From positions 2,294,001 through 2,358,000 of the forward strand of contig OZ250162.1 in the NCBI GenBank assembly GCA_965238025.1: a stretch of DNA of 64,000 nt, read 5' to 3'. Positions within the stretch are counted from its first letter, which is position 1. Every line of letters begins with the position of its first letter. The translations under genes and the position numbers were made by a program. The DNA is from Pelagihabitans sp965238025. GTDB lineage: Bacteria; Bacteroidota; Bacteroidia; Flavobacteriales; Flavobacteriaceae. Below are positions 8,327 through 16,895 of the stretch, in pieces. The notes under the pieces are model-generated. The model searched no databases. It had not been told where the DNA came from and was given only the letters and a program-made list of their open reading frames with translations.

Positions 8327-9082
8327 TTACCAAAGCCAAGGCAACACCGCTTTTCGCTTTTTAGGATAATCCGCAAAGTTCTCGTGATACCAAGCGTGAT
8401 GGTTTAAGGCCCTAGGTACTAGGTTACAGAACGTCCAAATGGCAAAGGTAAGGGCGGGTAAATTCCATGCAACAATCGCGAAGCCTATCCATTCAACAAT
8501 TTCACCAAAGTGATTGGGGCAAGAAATCCATTTAAACAGCCACCCATGTGGAATGGAGTACCCATCTTTTCCGTTCCGAAGGGCAATCAATCGCGAATCG
8601 GTGCTATGATTAATATACATTCCACCAAAGAAGAGGACAAGACCAATCATAATGTTGATAGTGATTCCTTTTTGATCTTCGGGTGCTAAATTGCCCAAGT
8701 AATAGCCATTTAAAAAGCCATTCATACCATTAAAGAATAAGGCACTAAAGACTATCGTTAGCGGCATTTTCTTTCCACGGGTCCGTAATCGAAAGGGGAA
8801 AATAAAGGTCCGGTTAAAGTAGTGTAGCGTCCAAAGTGCCACAAGGAGCCAGGTAAACCAATCTTTTTCACGAGGACCAGTGAGCACTAGAATAGGAAAA
8901 AGAAGAAAGGCCGGGAGTTCCATCCAGAACCATCCCCAGTGATTGGAAATCATCTTCCCCCATTTTTCGTTGGCATGCCGCCCGTAGGGAGCGCGAATAT
9001 GAAAGAGTAGAAGGACTATAAAGGTGACGATCGCAATTCCGATCCAACCATAATTGAGTAAGGTGAAATTTTCCAAATTCAT
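8327..9082 (-). CDS. Steroid 5-alpha-reductase-like membrane protein
   Basis: 251 residues with about six hydrophobic segments. The C-terminal half shows the 3-oxo-5-alpha-steroid 4-dehydrogenase signature: STDSRLIALRNG, GYSIPHGWLFKWISCPNHFGEIVEWIGFA, NLVPRALNHHAWYHENF and the C-terminal AVLPWLW. In the family this region binds NADPH for reduction of a C=C bond in a lipid. It overlaps by 4 bases the start of the leftward SDR-type gene upstream (9079), so the two are coupled. Substrate is not known; sterol, fatty or polyprenoid lipids are possible. Confidence 0.85.
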   Translation of the reverse strand: MNLENFTLLNYGWIGIAIVTFIVLLLFHIRAPYGRHANEKWGKMISNHWGWFWMELPAFLLFPILVLTGPREKDWFTWLLVALWTLHYFNRTFIFPFRLRTRGKKMPLTIVFSALFFNGMNGFLNGYYLGNLAPEDQKGITINIMIGLVLFFGGMYINHSTDSRLIALRNGKDGYSIPHGWLFKWISCPNHFGEIVEWIGFAIVAWNLPALTFAIWTFCNLVPRALNHHAWYHENFADYPKKRKAVLPWLW

Positions 9083-10104
9083 TCCACAATAGTACCAAAG
9101 AAAAATTTAATCCGTTCCTGATTCCTTTTTTTATATGCTTTATAGGGCTCGGAAAGTTGCAATAAGAACCATTTGACTGGCCCACGAAATGGAAGTGTAA
9201 AAAAGCGTTGTGCTCCTGGGACCGAAGCATCAAAACGTTTAAAATAGGATGCAATGTCATCCGATCTAAAGTGGAGAAGAGCCTCTAGTTCGTCCCCGTC
9301 CAGATAATGTCCGCAATGGAAGTTTTGGGTGGCAAAGGCATACTTGGGGAAGTTCACTTTTCCCAAGCCGAAAGCCTTAAAGGCGTTGGATAAAAAATCG
9401 AAATAGGTAATTCTGCACGATGCTCCCCCGCCAAGATTAAAAACTTTTCCCGTTAATGCCTCGGTTTGGTCTATGGCATGTACAAAGGCCCTTGCCGTAT
9501 CACGAACGGTACAAATTTCAAAGGGAGTTTCCAGGGGTACATGAAACATCATTCCCGAGAGCTTGTGGTTTCCGATGCCCATAATGGCCGTTAGTCGAAA
9601 GATGCTCCAGTTTAATTTGCTGGAAGTAATGATGGTTTCGGCCTCGACTTTTGTTTTGGCGTAGGTATCATGCTCAAGCCCTTTGGGAGTGTCGCTAATT
9701 CGAATATCCGGATTTTTTATTCGATCTCCGTAAATGGCGATTGAGGAACTAAACAGCAGCAAGGCATTAGGGCATTCGATCTCCATACATCGAACGATGT
9801 TCTCCGTACCCCCAACATTAACGTTATGTACCAGGGCCTCATTATCATTTTCGACCGTCGGGATGATTGCCGCTAGGTGAATAACGATATCTTGATCCTG
9901 TACTGCCTTGGTAACGCTATCGCGATTGGTAATATCCCCGTAGATTACATTAATGGTATCACTATAAGGTCGTAAGACTCTTTTGGTATGTTGTGAATCC
10001 CGGACCAAAACAGTAAGGGTATAGCTCTTATTGGTGGCATGTAATTGCCTCAGTACTTCTGAACCTATAGCACCTGTTGCTCCGGTAAGAAGGATTTTTT
10101 TCAT
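9079..10104 (-). CDS. Extended SDR: NAD-dependent epimerase / 3-beta-HSD-like
   Basis: 341 residues. Rossmann fold with ILLTGATGAIGSEVLRQL at the N terminus, DITNRDSV, VIHLAAIIPTVEND, and an active-site Tyr-Lys in DTYAKTKVEAE. Followed by FRLTAIMGIG and VFNLGGG typical of extended SDRs. C-terminal basic segment (YKAYKKRNQERIKFFFG) could touch the membrane. The ATGA overlap with the 5-alpha-reductase-like gene suggests that both act on the same lipid, for example oxidising a hydroxyl next to the double bond that the partner reduces (inference). Confidence 0.82.
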   Translation of the reverse strand: MKKILLTGATGAIGSEVLRQLHATNKSYTLTVLVRDSQHTKRVLRPYSDTINVIYGDITNRDSVTKAVQDQDIVIHLAAIIPTVENDNEALVHNVNVGGTENIVRCMEIECPNALLLFSSSIAIYGDRIKNPDIRISDTPKGLEHDTYAKTKVEAETIITSSKLNWSIFRLTAIMGIGNHKLSGMMFHVPLETPFEICTVRDTARAFVHAIDQTEALTGKVFNLGGGASCRITYFDFLSNAFKAFGLGKVNFPKYAFATQNFHCGHYLDGDELEALLHFRSDDIASYFKRFDASVPGAQRFFTLPFRGPVKWFLLQLSEPYKAYKKRNQERIKFFFGTIVE

Positions 10105-10235
10105 GTTTCGTAAGCAGTGATTTCAATGGTAATATAGCAAAATCCTGACTGACGAGCACTAAGAGGGTTGCTTGATCTAAGTCATTTGTTTTTTCTAAAT
10201 TTAGTTTTTATTCAATCTTTTAGGTTGCGTTTTTT

Positions 10236-10700
10236 ATGAAACAATTTTTGCATTATTCACTGGTATCAGTTTTTTCTATTTTTATTGGTGGTCAGCTTAC
10301 TGAGGCTGTACTTCTAGTTCCATATTGGCAATCGCTATCTGCGACTGATTTTTATTCTTATTATAATGAATTTGGCCCTTCCATTGGTCAATTTTATACA
10401 GTCTTAACTATTGTTGCAGCCTTAATTCCTATTTCGCTAGCGATTTATTGTAAAAAAATAAATCCCGTTGCTTTTAAGCTTGCCTTAAGTTCTTCTTTTT
10501 TTGCAATCCTATTTGTTTCTTCTTTTTATTTATATTTTAAAGAGGCTAATGAATTATTTTATGAAGCCGCCCTTTCAGATATAGAATTAAAAAACGAATT
10601 AGTTACTTGGAGTTATTGGCATTGGGGAAGAATTATCATCGAATTTATTTCGCTTATCTTTTTAATACTCTCCTTAAGAAAGATTCAAAATAAACATTAA
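10236..10700 (+). CDS. Small membrane protein, possibly DUF1772-like
   Basis: 154 residues with four predicted membrane helices: a first one ending in GGQLTEAVLLVPYWQSL, VLTIVAALIPISLAIYC, LALSSSFFAILFVSSFYLYF and GRIIIEFISLIFLILSL. The arrangement, with a conserved Trp in each half (LVPYWQSL; WSYWHWGRI), recalls the DUF1772/anthrone-oxygenase-like family, but similarity is weak by eye. Single gene with AT-rich, lower-complexity codon use compared with its neighbours. Role unknown. Confidence 0.55.
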   Translation: MKQFLHYSLVSVFSIFIGGQLTEAVLLVPYWQSLSATDFYSYYNEFGPSIGQFYTVLTIVAALIPISLAIYCKKINPVAFKLALSSSFFAILFVSSFYLYFKEANELFYEAALSDIELKNELVTWSYWHWGRIIIEFISLIFLILSLRKIQNKH

Positions 10701-10799
10701 TTTTTAGTTTCTTATAATTTGTCATTACCTGGGTTAAATGCCTATTTGGCCATCAGTATTTCTAGACTTTAATTCTTTTTTTCTTACTACAACAGCGGT

Positions 10800-10890
10800 T
10801 GGGTTTAGGTGACAAGTGTCGGTATAGATGCTCGTTGGACGGTACCCGTCATGCTTCGGCAAGCTCAGCAAAGGAAGACGAGCACTAGCG
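10800..10890. repeat. Intergenic dispersed palindromic element
   Basis: GGTACCCGTCATGCTTCGGCAAGC followed by TCAGC belongs to the same kind of GTCNNNCTTCGNC/GAGC repeat found between genes at 14.4-22.5 kb. TGCTCGT near 10828 and ACGAGCA near 10879 form outer inverted arms. It occupies the gap between a rightward and a leftward gene and may act as a bidirectional terminator (inference). Confidence 0.4.
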
Positions 10891-10895
10891 GGGCC

Positions 10896-11249
10896 TTAAG
10901 ACGGATTCACATCGCCAATTTGATCGATCTCGTTGACCGGCCTATTTTTCTTCCAGGTTTTTTCTAGATATTTATATAATAAATAGCAGCTTAAAAGCCC
11001 AAAAGGGAGCATGAGCAAGCCCAACAGGTTTTCATTAAAAGAGTCGATAAACCCTGGAGAAATAATTTCTGCTATAATCCCAAAGATAATTCCGAAGACG
11101 AGCGTCCCGCCATAATAAGCTACAATCCCTAAAATCGCGTACGTCCATGCACTTTTATCATAGGCTTCCGCCAATTTATAAAAATACTTGCCGATCCAAT
11201 ACAGTAATAGTAATCCTAACATATTTTTGGTTTTTCTGATTTCGTTCAA
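10896..11249 (-). CDS. Small hypothetical membrane protein
   Basis: 117 residues with about three hydrophobic helices (MLGLLLLYWIGKYFYKLAE, YAILGIVAYYGGTLVFGIIFGIIAE, LLGLLMLPFGLLSCYLLYKYL) and a basic to polar C terminus. Resembles small uncharacterised membrane proteins of flavobacteria with a glycine-rich second helix; no functional motif. Stands alone upstream of the FkbM gene region. Confidence 0.55.
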   Translation of the reverse strand: MNEIRKTKNMLGLLLLYWIGKYFYKLAEAYDKSAWTYAILGIVAYYGGTLVFGIIFGIIAEIISPGFIDSFNENLLGLLMLPFGLLSCYLLYKYLEKTWKKNRPVNEIDQIGDVNPS

Positions 11250-11343
11250 ATGGCGAACCCATTTCTAGGAAAGGGGTATTAGTGTAACAATAATACCACG
11301 GTATTATTGTAATGGAGCGAGGCCTTCGTTAAGTTGTAATAGG

Positions 11344-12219
11344 CTAAACTTCTAATAATAGATTTTTGTTAACTCCAATTGTCAGTTCTCCAGTATAAGA
11401 AAGTATGAATCCAAATTCAAAAAGGATCTTTTCTATGTAATCCCTACAATTAAATTCATCATGAATTTCAATAGCTATTAATCTTACTTTTCTAAGCCAA
11501 TCAACGTTTGATCCTACAGCGAAAAGAGATTCTTCTCCACCTTCAATATCAATTTTTAAAAAATCAATATAATCGAGCTTAAATTCATTGATCAAATCAA
11601 AAATTGACACTACCTCAAAAGTATCACTGTTTTTTTGCGACGATTCAATTAATCTAAAAGCCCAATCTTGCCCGTCTCTGAACGAGGTATCGGCCGATAA
11701 ATATGTGCTATGACCCCAAATGCCCTTCTTCAATATAGTAACTCCTTGAAGTTGATCTGTATTTTTTTTCAATCTATCAAATGTAGTACTGGAAGGCTCT
11801 AGGGCAGTAATTTTCAAGTTTGGGAAGAGTGATTTAAAATAAATAGTTGTCAAACCTATATTCGCTCCCGCATCGAACATTGTGGTAAAAGGGATATTGT
11901 ATTTATTAATAATTCTGACCACCGAATCATATTCAATATTTCTAATGATTTGTTGAAATACCATTGTGTCAGATGATTTCATTTTTAGATAGATGTTGAA
12001 TGGGATATCATTGATATTATATTCAAAAAAAATCAAGTCTTTGTCCATTTGATATTTTACTCCCTCAAAATTGAGAAACCCTAAAAATTCATGCGTGCTT
12101 TGCAGCTCATTTGGTACACTTTGCACAAGTCTACTACCAATAGATAGTTTTGCTATTTGAATTATTTCTGAGAATGTAAATGGTTTAAGTCTGTCTAATT
12201 TCATCTTCTTCTTTAACAT
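11344..12219 (-). CDS. FkbM-family SAM-dependent methyltransferase
   Basis: 291 residues. The C-terminal domain carries the FkbM-type methyltransferase signature: TMFDAGANIGLTTIYF (SAM-binding glycine loop), ITALEPSSTTFDRLKKN (acidic loop), and YIDFLKIDIEGGEESLF (motif post). FkbM enzymes O-methylate sugars or polyketides; many bacterial members sit in surface polysaccharide regions. No glycosyltransferases are adjacent, so the acceptor is unknown. The N-terminal 100 residues are a less conserved extension. Codon use is AT-rich compared with the following catabolic cluster, which could point to acquisition by transfer. Confidence 0.8.
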   Translation of the reverse strand: MLKKKMKLDRLKPFTFSEIIQIAKLSIGSRLVQSVPNELQSTHEFLGFLNFEGVKYQMDKDLIFFEYNINDIPFNIYLKMKSSDTMVFQQIIRNIEYDSVVRIINKYNIPFTTMFDAGANIGLTTIYFKSLFPNLKITALEPSSTTFDRLKKNTDQLQGVTILKKGIWGHSTYLSADTSFRDGQDWAFRLIESSQKNSDTFEVVSIFDLINEFKLDYIDFLKIDIEGGEESLFAVGSNVDWLRKVRLIAIEIHDEFNCRDYIEKILFEFGFILSYTGELTIGVNKNLLLEV

Positions 12220-12512
12220 TATGTCTTCAAATACAACTACAGATTAATATTGGTTTTAAGTGGTATTTTAATGCACATGACCAGGTATTGTATAGTCTAA
12301 AGATAAATGAATTATTTAGTTGTTGTATAGTTTGATTGCATTCATGCCCTCTTCTAAAACTGTTGTCCATTGTCGCGATTTATGTGTCCATTATTCATAA
12401 ACTTATTTCTTTTTTATGAATACTAATCTAGGGGGGCAATACTTTAAAAAAATATTTCTGATGACATGTGCTTAACATGCGGTTACAAATGTTTTCCTAA
12501 CCCTATGCCTTT

Positions 12513-12528
12513 ATTAAACCAGTTTAAT
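12513..12528. promoter_or_regulatory. Palindrome upstream of the acyl-CoA cluster (candidate operator)
   Basis: ATTAAAC-CA-GTTTAAT is a perfect inverted repeat of 7-base arms, 54 bases before the first gene of the rightward acyl-CoA cluster. Its size suits a TetR or FadR-type dimer. The rest of 12220-12581 is AT-rich without a recognisable consensus promoter. Confidence 0.35.
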
Positions 12529-12581
12529 GAATTTGCCTAAAATTTCCCCTACCTTGATGCTCCTTTAAAAAGCAAAAAACG

Positions 12582-14393
12582 ATGGCAAATGCATATGTAG
12601 ATTTAGAAACGCTTAAATTCTTATTATATAAGGTACATGACCTACAGGAGGTACTTGATCAAGAACGTTTTTCCGAATACGATCGGGAGTCTGTAGAGCT
12701 GTTTTTAAATTCGGTCAAAGACTTTTCCGATAAAGAGTTGTTTCCTTTCTTTAAAGAAATGGATGAAACTCCGGCCCATTTTAAGGATGGGGAGATTGTA
12801 GTACATCCGCAGGTGACCAAATATATGAAGGCTGGGGGTGAAATGGGCTTTATTGCGGCCTCTTTCCCTTATGATGATGGTGGTATGCAAATGCCGGGCA
12901 TGGTATCGCATGCTTCTGCTTTTATCCAGGATGCGGCCAATAACCATATGCCGGGCTATATTGGTCTAACGGTGGGGGCGGCAGAGCTGATCACCCATTT
13001 TGCCAATAAGGAGCTTAACGAAACCTATGTCCCCAATATGCTTTCAGGGCAATGGGGCGGGACCATGTGTTTGACGGAACCGCAGGCGGGGAGTTCGCTA
13101 TCAGACATTGTGACTTCGGCCACTCCTGATGGCGATACCTATAAAATTCACGGACAAAAAATATTTATTTCCGCTGGCGATTACCAAGGCGCGGAAAATA
13201 TCGTGCATTTGGTCTTGGCGCGGATCAAAGGGGCACCGGCGGGCACCAAGGGCATCTCCTTATTTGTGGTTCCTAAAAAACGACCCACGGGCGACGGCGG
13301 TCTCACATCTAACGATGTCACCACGGTGGCCGACTTCCAAAAGATGGGACAGCGTGGCTATTGTACCACACACCTATTTTTTGGGGATAGGGAAGACTGT
13401 ACCGGATGGCTTGTAGGGGAACCCCACCAAGGTTTAAAATATATGTTCCTGATGATGAATGGCGCACGGATCGGAGTGGGCAGGGGAGCAGCGGCAATTG
13501 CCATGGCGGCTTATCAAGCTTCGCTGAGCTATGCCAACGAAAGACCACAAGGGCGGCAATTGACAAGCACCGGCAAGAAAGATGCGAATCAAGAACAGAC
13601 CCTGATTATTAATCATCCCGATGTACGGCGTATGTTATTACTGCAAAAGGTGGTTTCCGAAGGTTCCTTGAGTTTGGTGCTGTTAACGGCCAAATACCAT
13701 GACCTCTCCACGGCAAGTGCCGATGCGGAAGAACGCGAAAGATATAGATTGTTATTGGAGATTATGACCCCTGTGGTCAAGACCTACCCCTCGGAAATGG
13801 GCATAACCGCAGTTAATAACGGCGTACAGGTATTGGGCGGTTATGGCTTCTGTACGGATTATATCTTACAACAGTACCTGCGGGACATCCGCATTTTTGC
13901 CATCTATGAAGGAACTACCGGAATACAATCCCAAGATTTATTGGGCCGAAAAGTAACGATGGATAATGGAAAAGCCTTGCAATTATTATCCGAGGAAATC
14001 AAGGGTTCGATCAAAGCGAGTATGGCACACGAATCCTTAGCGCCTTATGCTCAAAAGTTGGGCACTAAGTTGGAGTTGACGCAACAAGTATTACAGTCCT
14101 TGATGGGCTTTGCCATGAAAGGGGATTACCAGCGTTTCTTGGCGGATGCTACGCCCTTTATGGAATTCTTTAGCACTATTATAATGAGCTGGTTGTGGTT
14201 GGATATGGCCCGCGAAGCACAAAATGCCTTGGTAACGGGAAGCACAGCACACAGCACGGATTTCTATGAAAGTAAGATCCATGCGATGGAATTCTATTTT
14301 AAATACGAACTGCCAAAAACAACAGGCCTGGCGGAAATATTAATGGACAAAAAGGCCCTTACCCTGAACACCGATAAAAAGGTTTTTGTATAA
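12582..14393 (+). CDS. Acyl-CoA dehydrogenase, long (about 600 aa) FadE/DmdC type
   Basis: 603 residues, longer than the usual 380-400. Order: N-terminal extension (about 1-75), ACAD N-terminal helical domain, middle beta domain with CLTEPQAGSSLSDI and KIFISAGDY, then the C-terminal helical domain with YANERPQGRQL and QVLGGYGFCTDYILQQYLRDIRIFAIYEGTTGIQSQDLLGRK, and a further helical extension of about 120 residues. This layout matches the FadE5/DmdC (methylthiopropionyl-CoA dehydrogenase) subgroup. FAD enzyme forming the 2,3-double bond of an acyl-CoA; chain specificity unknown. First gene of the catabolic cluster. Confidence 0.9.
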   Translation: MANAYVDLETLKFLLYKVHDLQEVLDQERFSEYDRESVELFLNSVKDFSDKELFPFFKEMDETPAHFKDGEIVVHPQVTKYMKAGGEMGFIAASFPYDDGGMQMPGMVSHASAFIQDAANNHMPGYIGLTVGAAELITHFANKELNETYVPNMLSGQWGGTMCLTEPQAGSSLSDIVTSATPDGDTYKIHGQKIFISAGDYQGAENIVHLVLARIKGAPAGTKGISLFVVPKKRPTGDGGLTSNDVTTVADFQKMGQRGYCTTHLFFGDREDCTGWLVGEPHQGLKYMFLMMNGARIGVGRGAAAIAMAAYQASLSYANERPQGRQLTSTGKKDANQEQTLIINHPDVRRMLLLQKVVSEGSLSLVLLTAKYHDLSTASADAEERERYRLLLEIMTPVVKTYPSEMGITAVNNGVQVLGGYGFCTDYILQQYLRDIRIFAIYEGTTGIQSQDLLGRKVTMDNGKALQLLSEEIKGSIKASMAHESLAPYAQKLGTKLELTQQVLQSLMGFAMKGDYQRFLADATPFMEFFSTIIMSWLWLDMAREAQNALVTGSTAHSTDFYESKIHAMEFYFKYELPKTTGLAEILMDKKALTLNTDKKVFV

Positions 14394-14400
14394 CTAAAAT

Positions 14401-14463
14401 GTCACTCTGAGCGCAGTCGAAGAGCTTTTAGCTACGTAGCCCTTCGACTGCGCTCAGGATGAC
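14401..14463. repeat. Long palindromic intergenic repeat (GAGCGCAGTCGAAG family)
   Basis: The arm at 14401-14422 (GTCACTCTGAGCGCAG...) and the arm at 14442-14463 are reverse complements at 20 of 22 positions. They enclose a 19-base loop, directly after the stop codon of the acyl-CoA dehydrogenase. Single-arm relatives follow the stop codons of later genes at 16744, 18436, 20189, 21437 and 22526. Confidence 0.75.
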
Positions 14464-14486
14464 ATATGAACAAGTAAAAACACTAC

Positions 14487-15263
14487 ATGAGCAACATCAA
14501 ACAACGATTCAACCTCACCGGCAAAGTCGCCATCATAACCGGTTCCAGTAAGGGAATAGGAAAATCCATTGCCCAAGGTCTGGCAGAAAATGGGGCCAAG
14601 GTGGTTATCAGCAGCCGCAAACAAGATGCGGTCGATGCCGTGGCCGAGGAGTTTAAGAACACAGGTTTGGAAGCGGTGGGTTTCGCCTGCCATATTGGGG
14701 ATGGGGAACAGCGCAAGGCACTCGTTGCACAAACAATGGAGCATTACGGGCGCATTGATATCTTGGTGAACAATGCGGCGATCAATCCATTTTATGGCCC
14801 TTTGGAAACCTCCAACGAGGAAGTTTTTGACAAGATCATGAACGTGAACGTAAAAGCGCCTTGGTTGCTTTCCAATTTGGTACATCCGCATATGAAAGCA
14901 CAAGGAGGCGGTAGTATTATTAATATCGCATCTGTGGAAGGCATACATCCCGGCTTTCGATTGGGTTTGTATAGCATCACAAAATCGGCCTTGATCATGC
15001 TGACCAAAAATCAGGCAAAAGAATGGGGCCGTCAAGGTATCCGTTCCAATGTGGTTTGTCCGGGACTTATAAAAACCAAGTTCAGCGAAGCCCTTTGGTC
15101 AGATGAAAAACTATCCGCAGGGTATAACCAAATGGTACCGCTAAAACGTATGGCGGAACCTGATGAAATGGCCGGACTGGTCATGCTTTTGGCCTCCGAT
15201 GCGGGATCGTATATGACAGGCGGGGTTTACACTGCAGACGGGGGGTATTTGATTTCAGGATGA
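14487..15263 (+). CDS. Short-chain dehydrogenase/reductase
   Basis: 258 residues, classical SDR. Visible: VAIITGSSKGIGKSIA (cofactor glycines), NNAAINPFYGP, a catalytic Ser in IINIASVEGI, Tyr-Lys in YSITKSA, and a C-terminal YMTGGVYTADGG. SSRK after the second strand suggests NADP(H). Likely oxidises or reduces a hydroxyacyl-CoA in the same pathway as the flanking acyl-CoA dehydrogenases. Start ATG at 14487 follows a palindrome in the 93-base gap. Confidence 0.88.
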   Translation: MSNIKQRFNLTGKVAIITGSSKGIGKSIAQGLAENGAKVVISSRKQDAVDAVAEEFKNTGLEAVGFACHIGDGEQRKALVAQTMEHYGRIDILVNNAAINPFYGPLETSNEEVFDKIMNVNVKAPWLLSNLVHPHMKAQGGGSIINIASVEGIHPGFRLGLYSITKSALIMLTKNQAKEWGRQGIRSNVVCPGLIKTKFSEALWSDEKLSAGYNQMVPLKRMAEPDEMAGLVMLLASDAGSYMTGGVYTADGGYLISG

Positions 15264-15333
15264 TTTGAAAGTGTGAGGTAAGAAGTGTGAGGTACGAGGT
15301 ACAAAATTAGAAGTACAAGGAAAAAATATATTT

Positions 15334-15478
15334 TAACAGCTAACAGCTAACAGCTAACAGCTAACAGCTAACAGCTAACAGCTAACAGCCAACAGCTAAC
15401 AGCCAACAGCCAACAGCCAACAGCCAACAGCCAACAGCCAACAGCCAACAGCCAACAGCCAACAGCTAACAGCCAACA
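15334..15478 (+). repeat. Heptanucleotide tandem array (AACAGCT / AACAGCC)
   Basis: About twenty consecutive 7-base units, first mostly CAGCTAA then CAGCCAA, ending 25 bases before the start codon of the next acyl-CoA dehydrogenase (15503). Unit length is not a multiple of three and the array is non-coding. Degenerate AGAAGTGTGAGGTA repeats precede it from 15268. Such arrays change copy number by slippage. Confidence 0.9.
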
Positions 15479-15502
15479 ACTAGCAACGAACAACGAAAAC
15501 CC

Positions 15503-16720
15503 ATGAATTTCGAATACTCAGAAAAATCACGGTCCCTACAAGAAAAACTAAAACAGTTTTTTGCGGAAAACATTTACCCAATTGAAAAAGAAGTGGAAGC
15601 TTTTCACCACGACCCTAAAAATGCTTGGACCAAATGGCCCGGTTTGGGAGCCATAAAACAAAAAGCCAAGGACGCAGGACTATGGAATTTGTTCTTGCCA
15701 AAGGCATATGGTGATTTAAGTCCCGGCCTCACCAATTTGGAATATGCACCCTTGGCGGAAATCATGGGCAGGATTGTTTGGTCTTCGGAGATTTTTAATT
15801 GTAGTGCGCCGGATACGGGGAATATGGAAGTACTGGCAAAATACGGTACTTCGGCGCAACAAGAAAAATGGTTAAAGCCCTTGATGAATGGGGAAATCCG
15901 TTCGGCATTCCTGATGACCGAGCCAGAAGTAGCCTCCTCTGATGCGACGAATATCGAAACATCAATTGTTGCGGATGGCGATGAATATGTAATTAACGGA
16001 AGAAAGTGGTGGTCTTCGGGGGCGATGGACCCCAATTGTAAAATTACCATCATTATGGGAAAGACCGATTTTGATGCCCCGCGCCATAAACAACAAAGCA
16101 TGATTTTGGTGCCGATGGATACTCCTGGTTTAAAAGTAATCCGTCCGTTAAGTGTTTTTGGATATTATGATTCTCCCGAGGGACACGCCGAGATTCTGTT
16201 GGATAATGTTCGGGTACCCAAAGAAAATTTATTATTGGGCGAAGGTCGAGGCTTTGAAATCGCCCAAGGACGTTTGGGACCGGGACGTATTCACCATTGT
16301 ATGCGTTTGATTGGTATGGCACAACGTTCTTTAGAGATTATGTCGCAGCGCACAACACGGCGCAAGCCTTTCGGCCGAACCTTGGATACCTATAGTAGTG
16401 TGCGTCAAGATATTGCCAAATCTGCCTGTGAGATTGAACAGACGCGCTTGTTGGTGCTCTCAGCGGCAGATAAAATGGATAGGGTAGGCAATAAGGAGGC
16501 CAAAGATCTGATTGCCATGATTAAGATTGTTACACCGAATATGACTCTGCAGGTGGTTGATAGGGCCATGCAAATTTTAGGTGGTAAAGGGGTGAGTAGT
16601 GATACGCCCTTGGCACACTTTTTTGCTGCGGCCAGAATGCTCAGATTGGCCGATGGCCCCGATGAGGTACATATGAGCCAGCTGGGGAAAAATGTGATTA
16701 AAAGATATTCGAGGGGATAA
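15503..16720 (+). CDS. Acyl-CoA dehydrogenase, ACAD10/11-like
   Basis: 405 residues. Characteristic ACAD11-type segments are present: FLMTEPEVASSDATNIE, INGRKWWSSGAMDPNCKI, MGKTDFDAPRHKQQSMILVPMDTPG, GHAEILLDNVRVP, GRGFEIAQGRLGPGRIHHCMRLIG and ILGGKGVSSDTPLAHFF. In mammals this ACAD type is fused to or paired with an APH-like kinase domain; here the kinase is the next gene. That pairing points to removal of a phosphorylated gamma-hydroxyl from a 4-hydroxyacyl-CoA instead of ordinary beta-oxidation (inference). Confidence 0.9.
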   Translation: MNFEYSEKSRSLQEKLKQFFAENIYPIEKEVEAFHHDPKNAWTKWPGLGAIKQKAKDAGLWNLFLPKAYGDLSPGLTNLEYAPLAEIMGRIVWSSEIFNCSAPDTGNMEVLAKYGTSAQQEKWLKPLMNGEIRSAFLMTEPEVASSDATNIETSIVADGDEYVINGRKWWSSGAMDPNCKITIIMGKTDFDAPRHKQQSMILVPMDTPGLKVIRPLSVFGYYDSPEGHAEILLDNVRVPKENLLLGEGRGFEIAQGRLGPGRIHHCMRLIGMAQRSLEIMSQRTTRRKPFGRTLDTYSSVRQDIAKSACEIEQTRLLVLSAADKMDRVGNKEAKDLIAMIKIVTPNMTLQVVDRAMQILGGKGVSSDTPLAHFFAAARMLRLADGPDEVHMSQLGKNVIKRYSRG

Positions 16721-16864
16721 GAATTTAGAAATACAGGTACACTGTCACATCGAGCGCCCCGACGCTTCGGGGGAGAAAGAGCTTACAGGTAAAAAAGCAC
16801 CTGGACATAGCCCGTCTTGGGCGCAACCGAAAGGCTCAATGTGACTGAAACAAGAATTAAACAG

Positions 16865-16884
16865 ATTCCCTCCTTCGAGGGAAT
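16865..16884 (+). repeat. 20-base hairpin repeat, copy a
   Basis: ATTCCCTC-CTTC-GAGGGAAT: perfect 8-base stem, 4-base loop, preceded by AACAG and followed by GAAAA, 11 bases before the kinase start codon at 16896. A partial copy of the GAGCG palindrome family lies earlier in the same gap (16744 onward). Confidence 0.85.
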
Positions 16885-16895
16885 GAAAACAAAGT

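Noticed and set aside
15334..15478. CRISPR array
   Set aside because: Seven-base units with no unique spacers and no cas genes; a simple tandem repeat.
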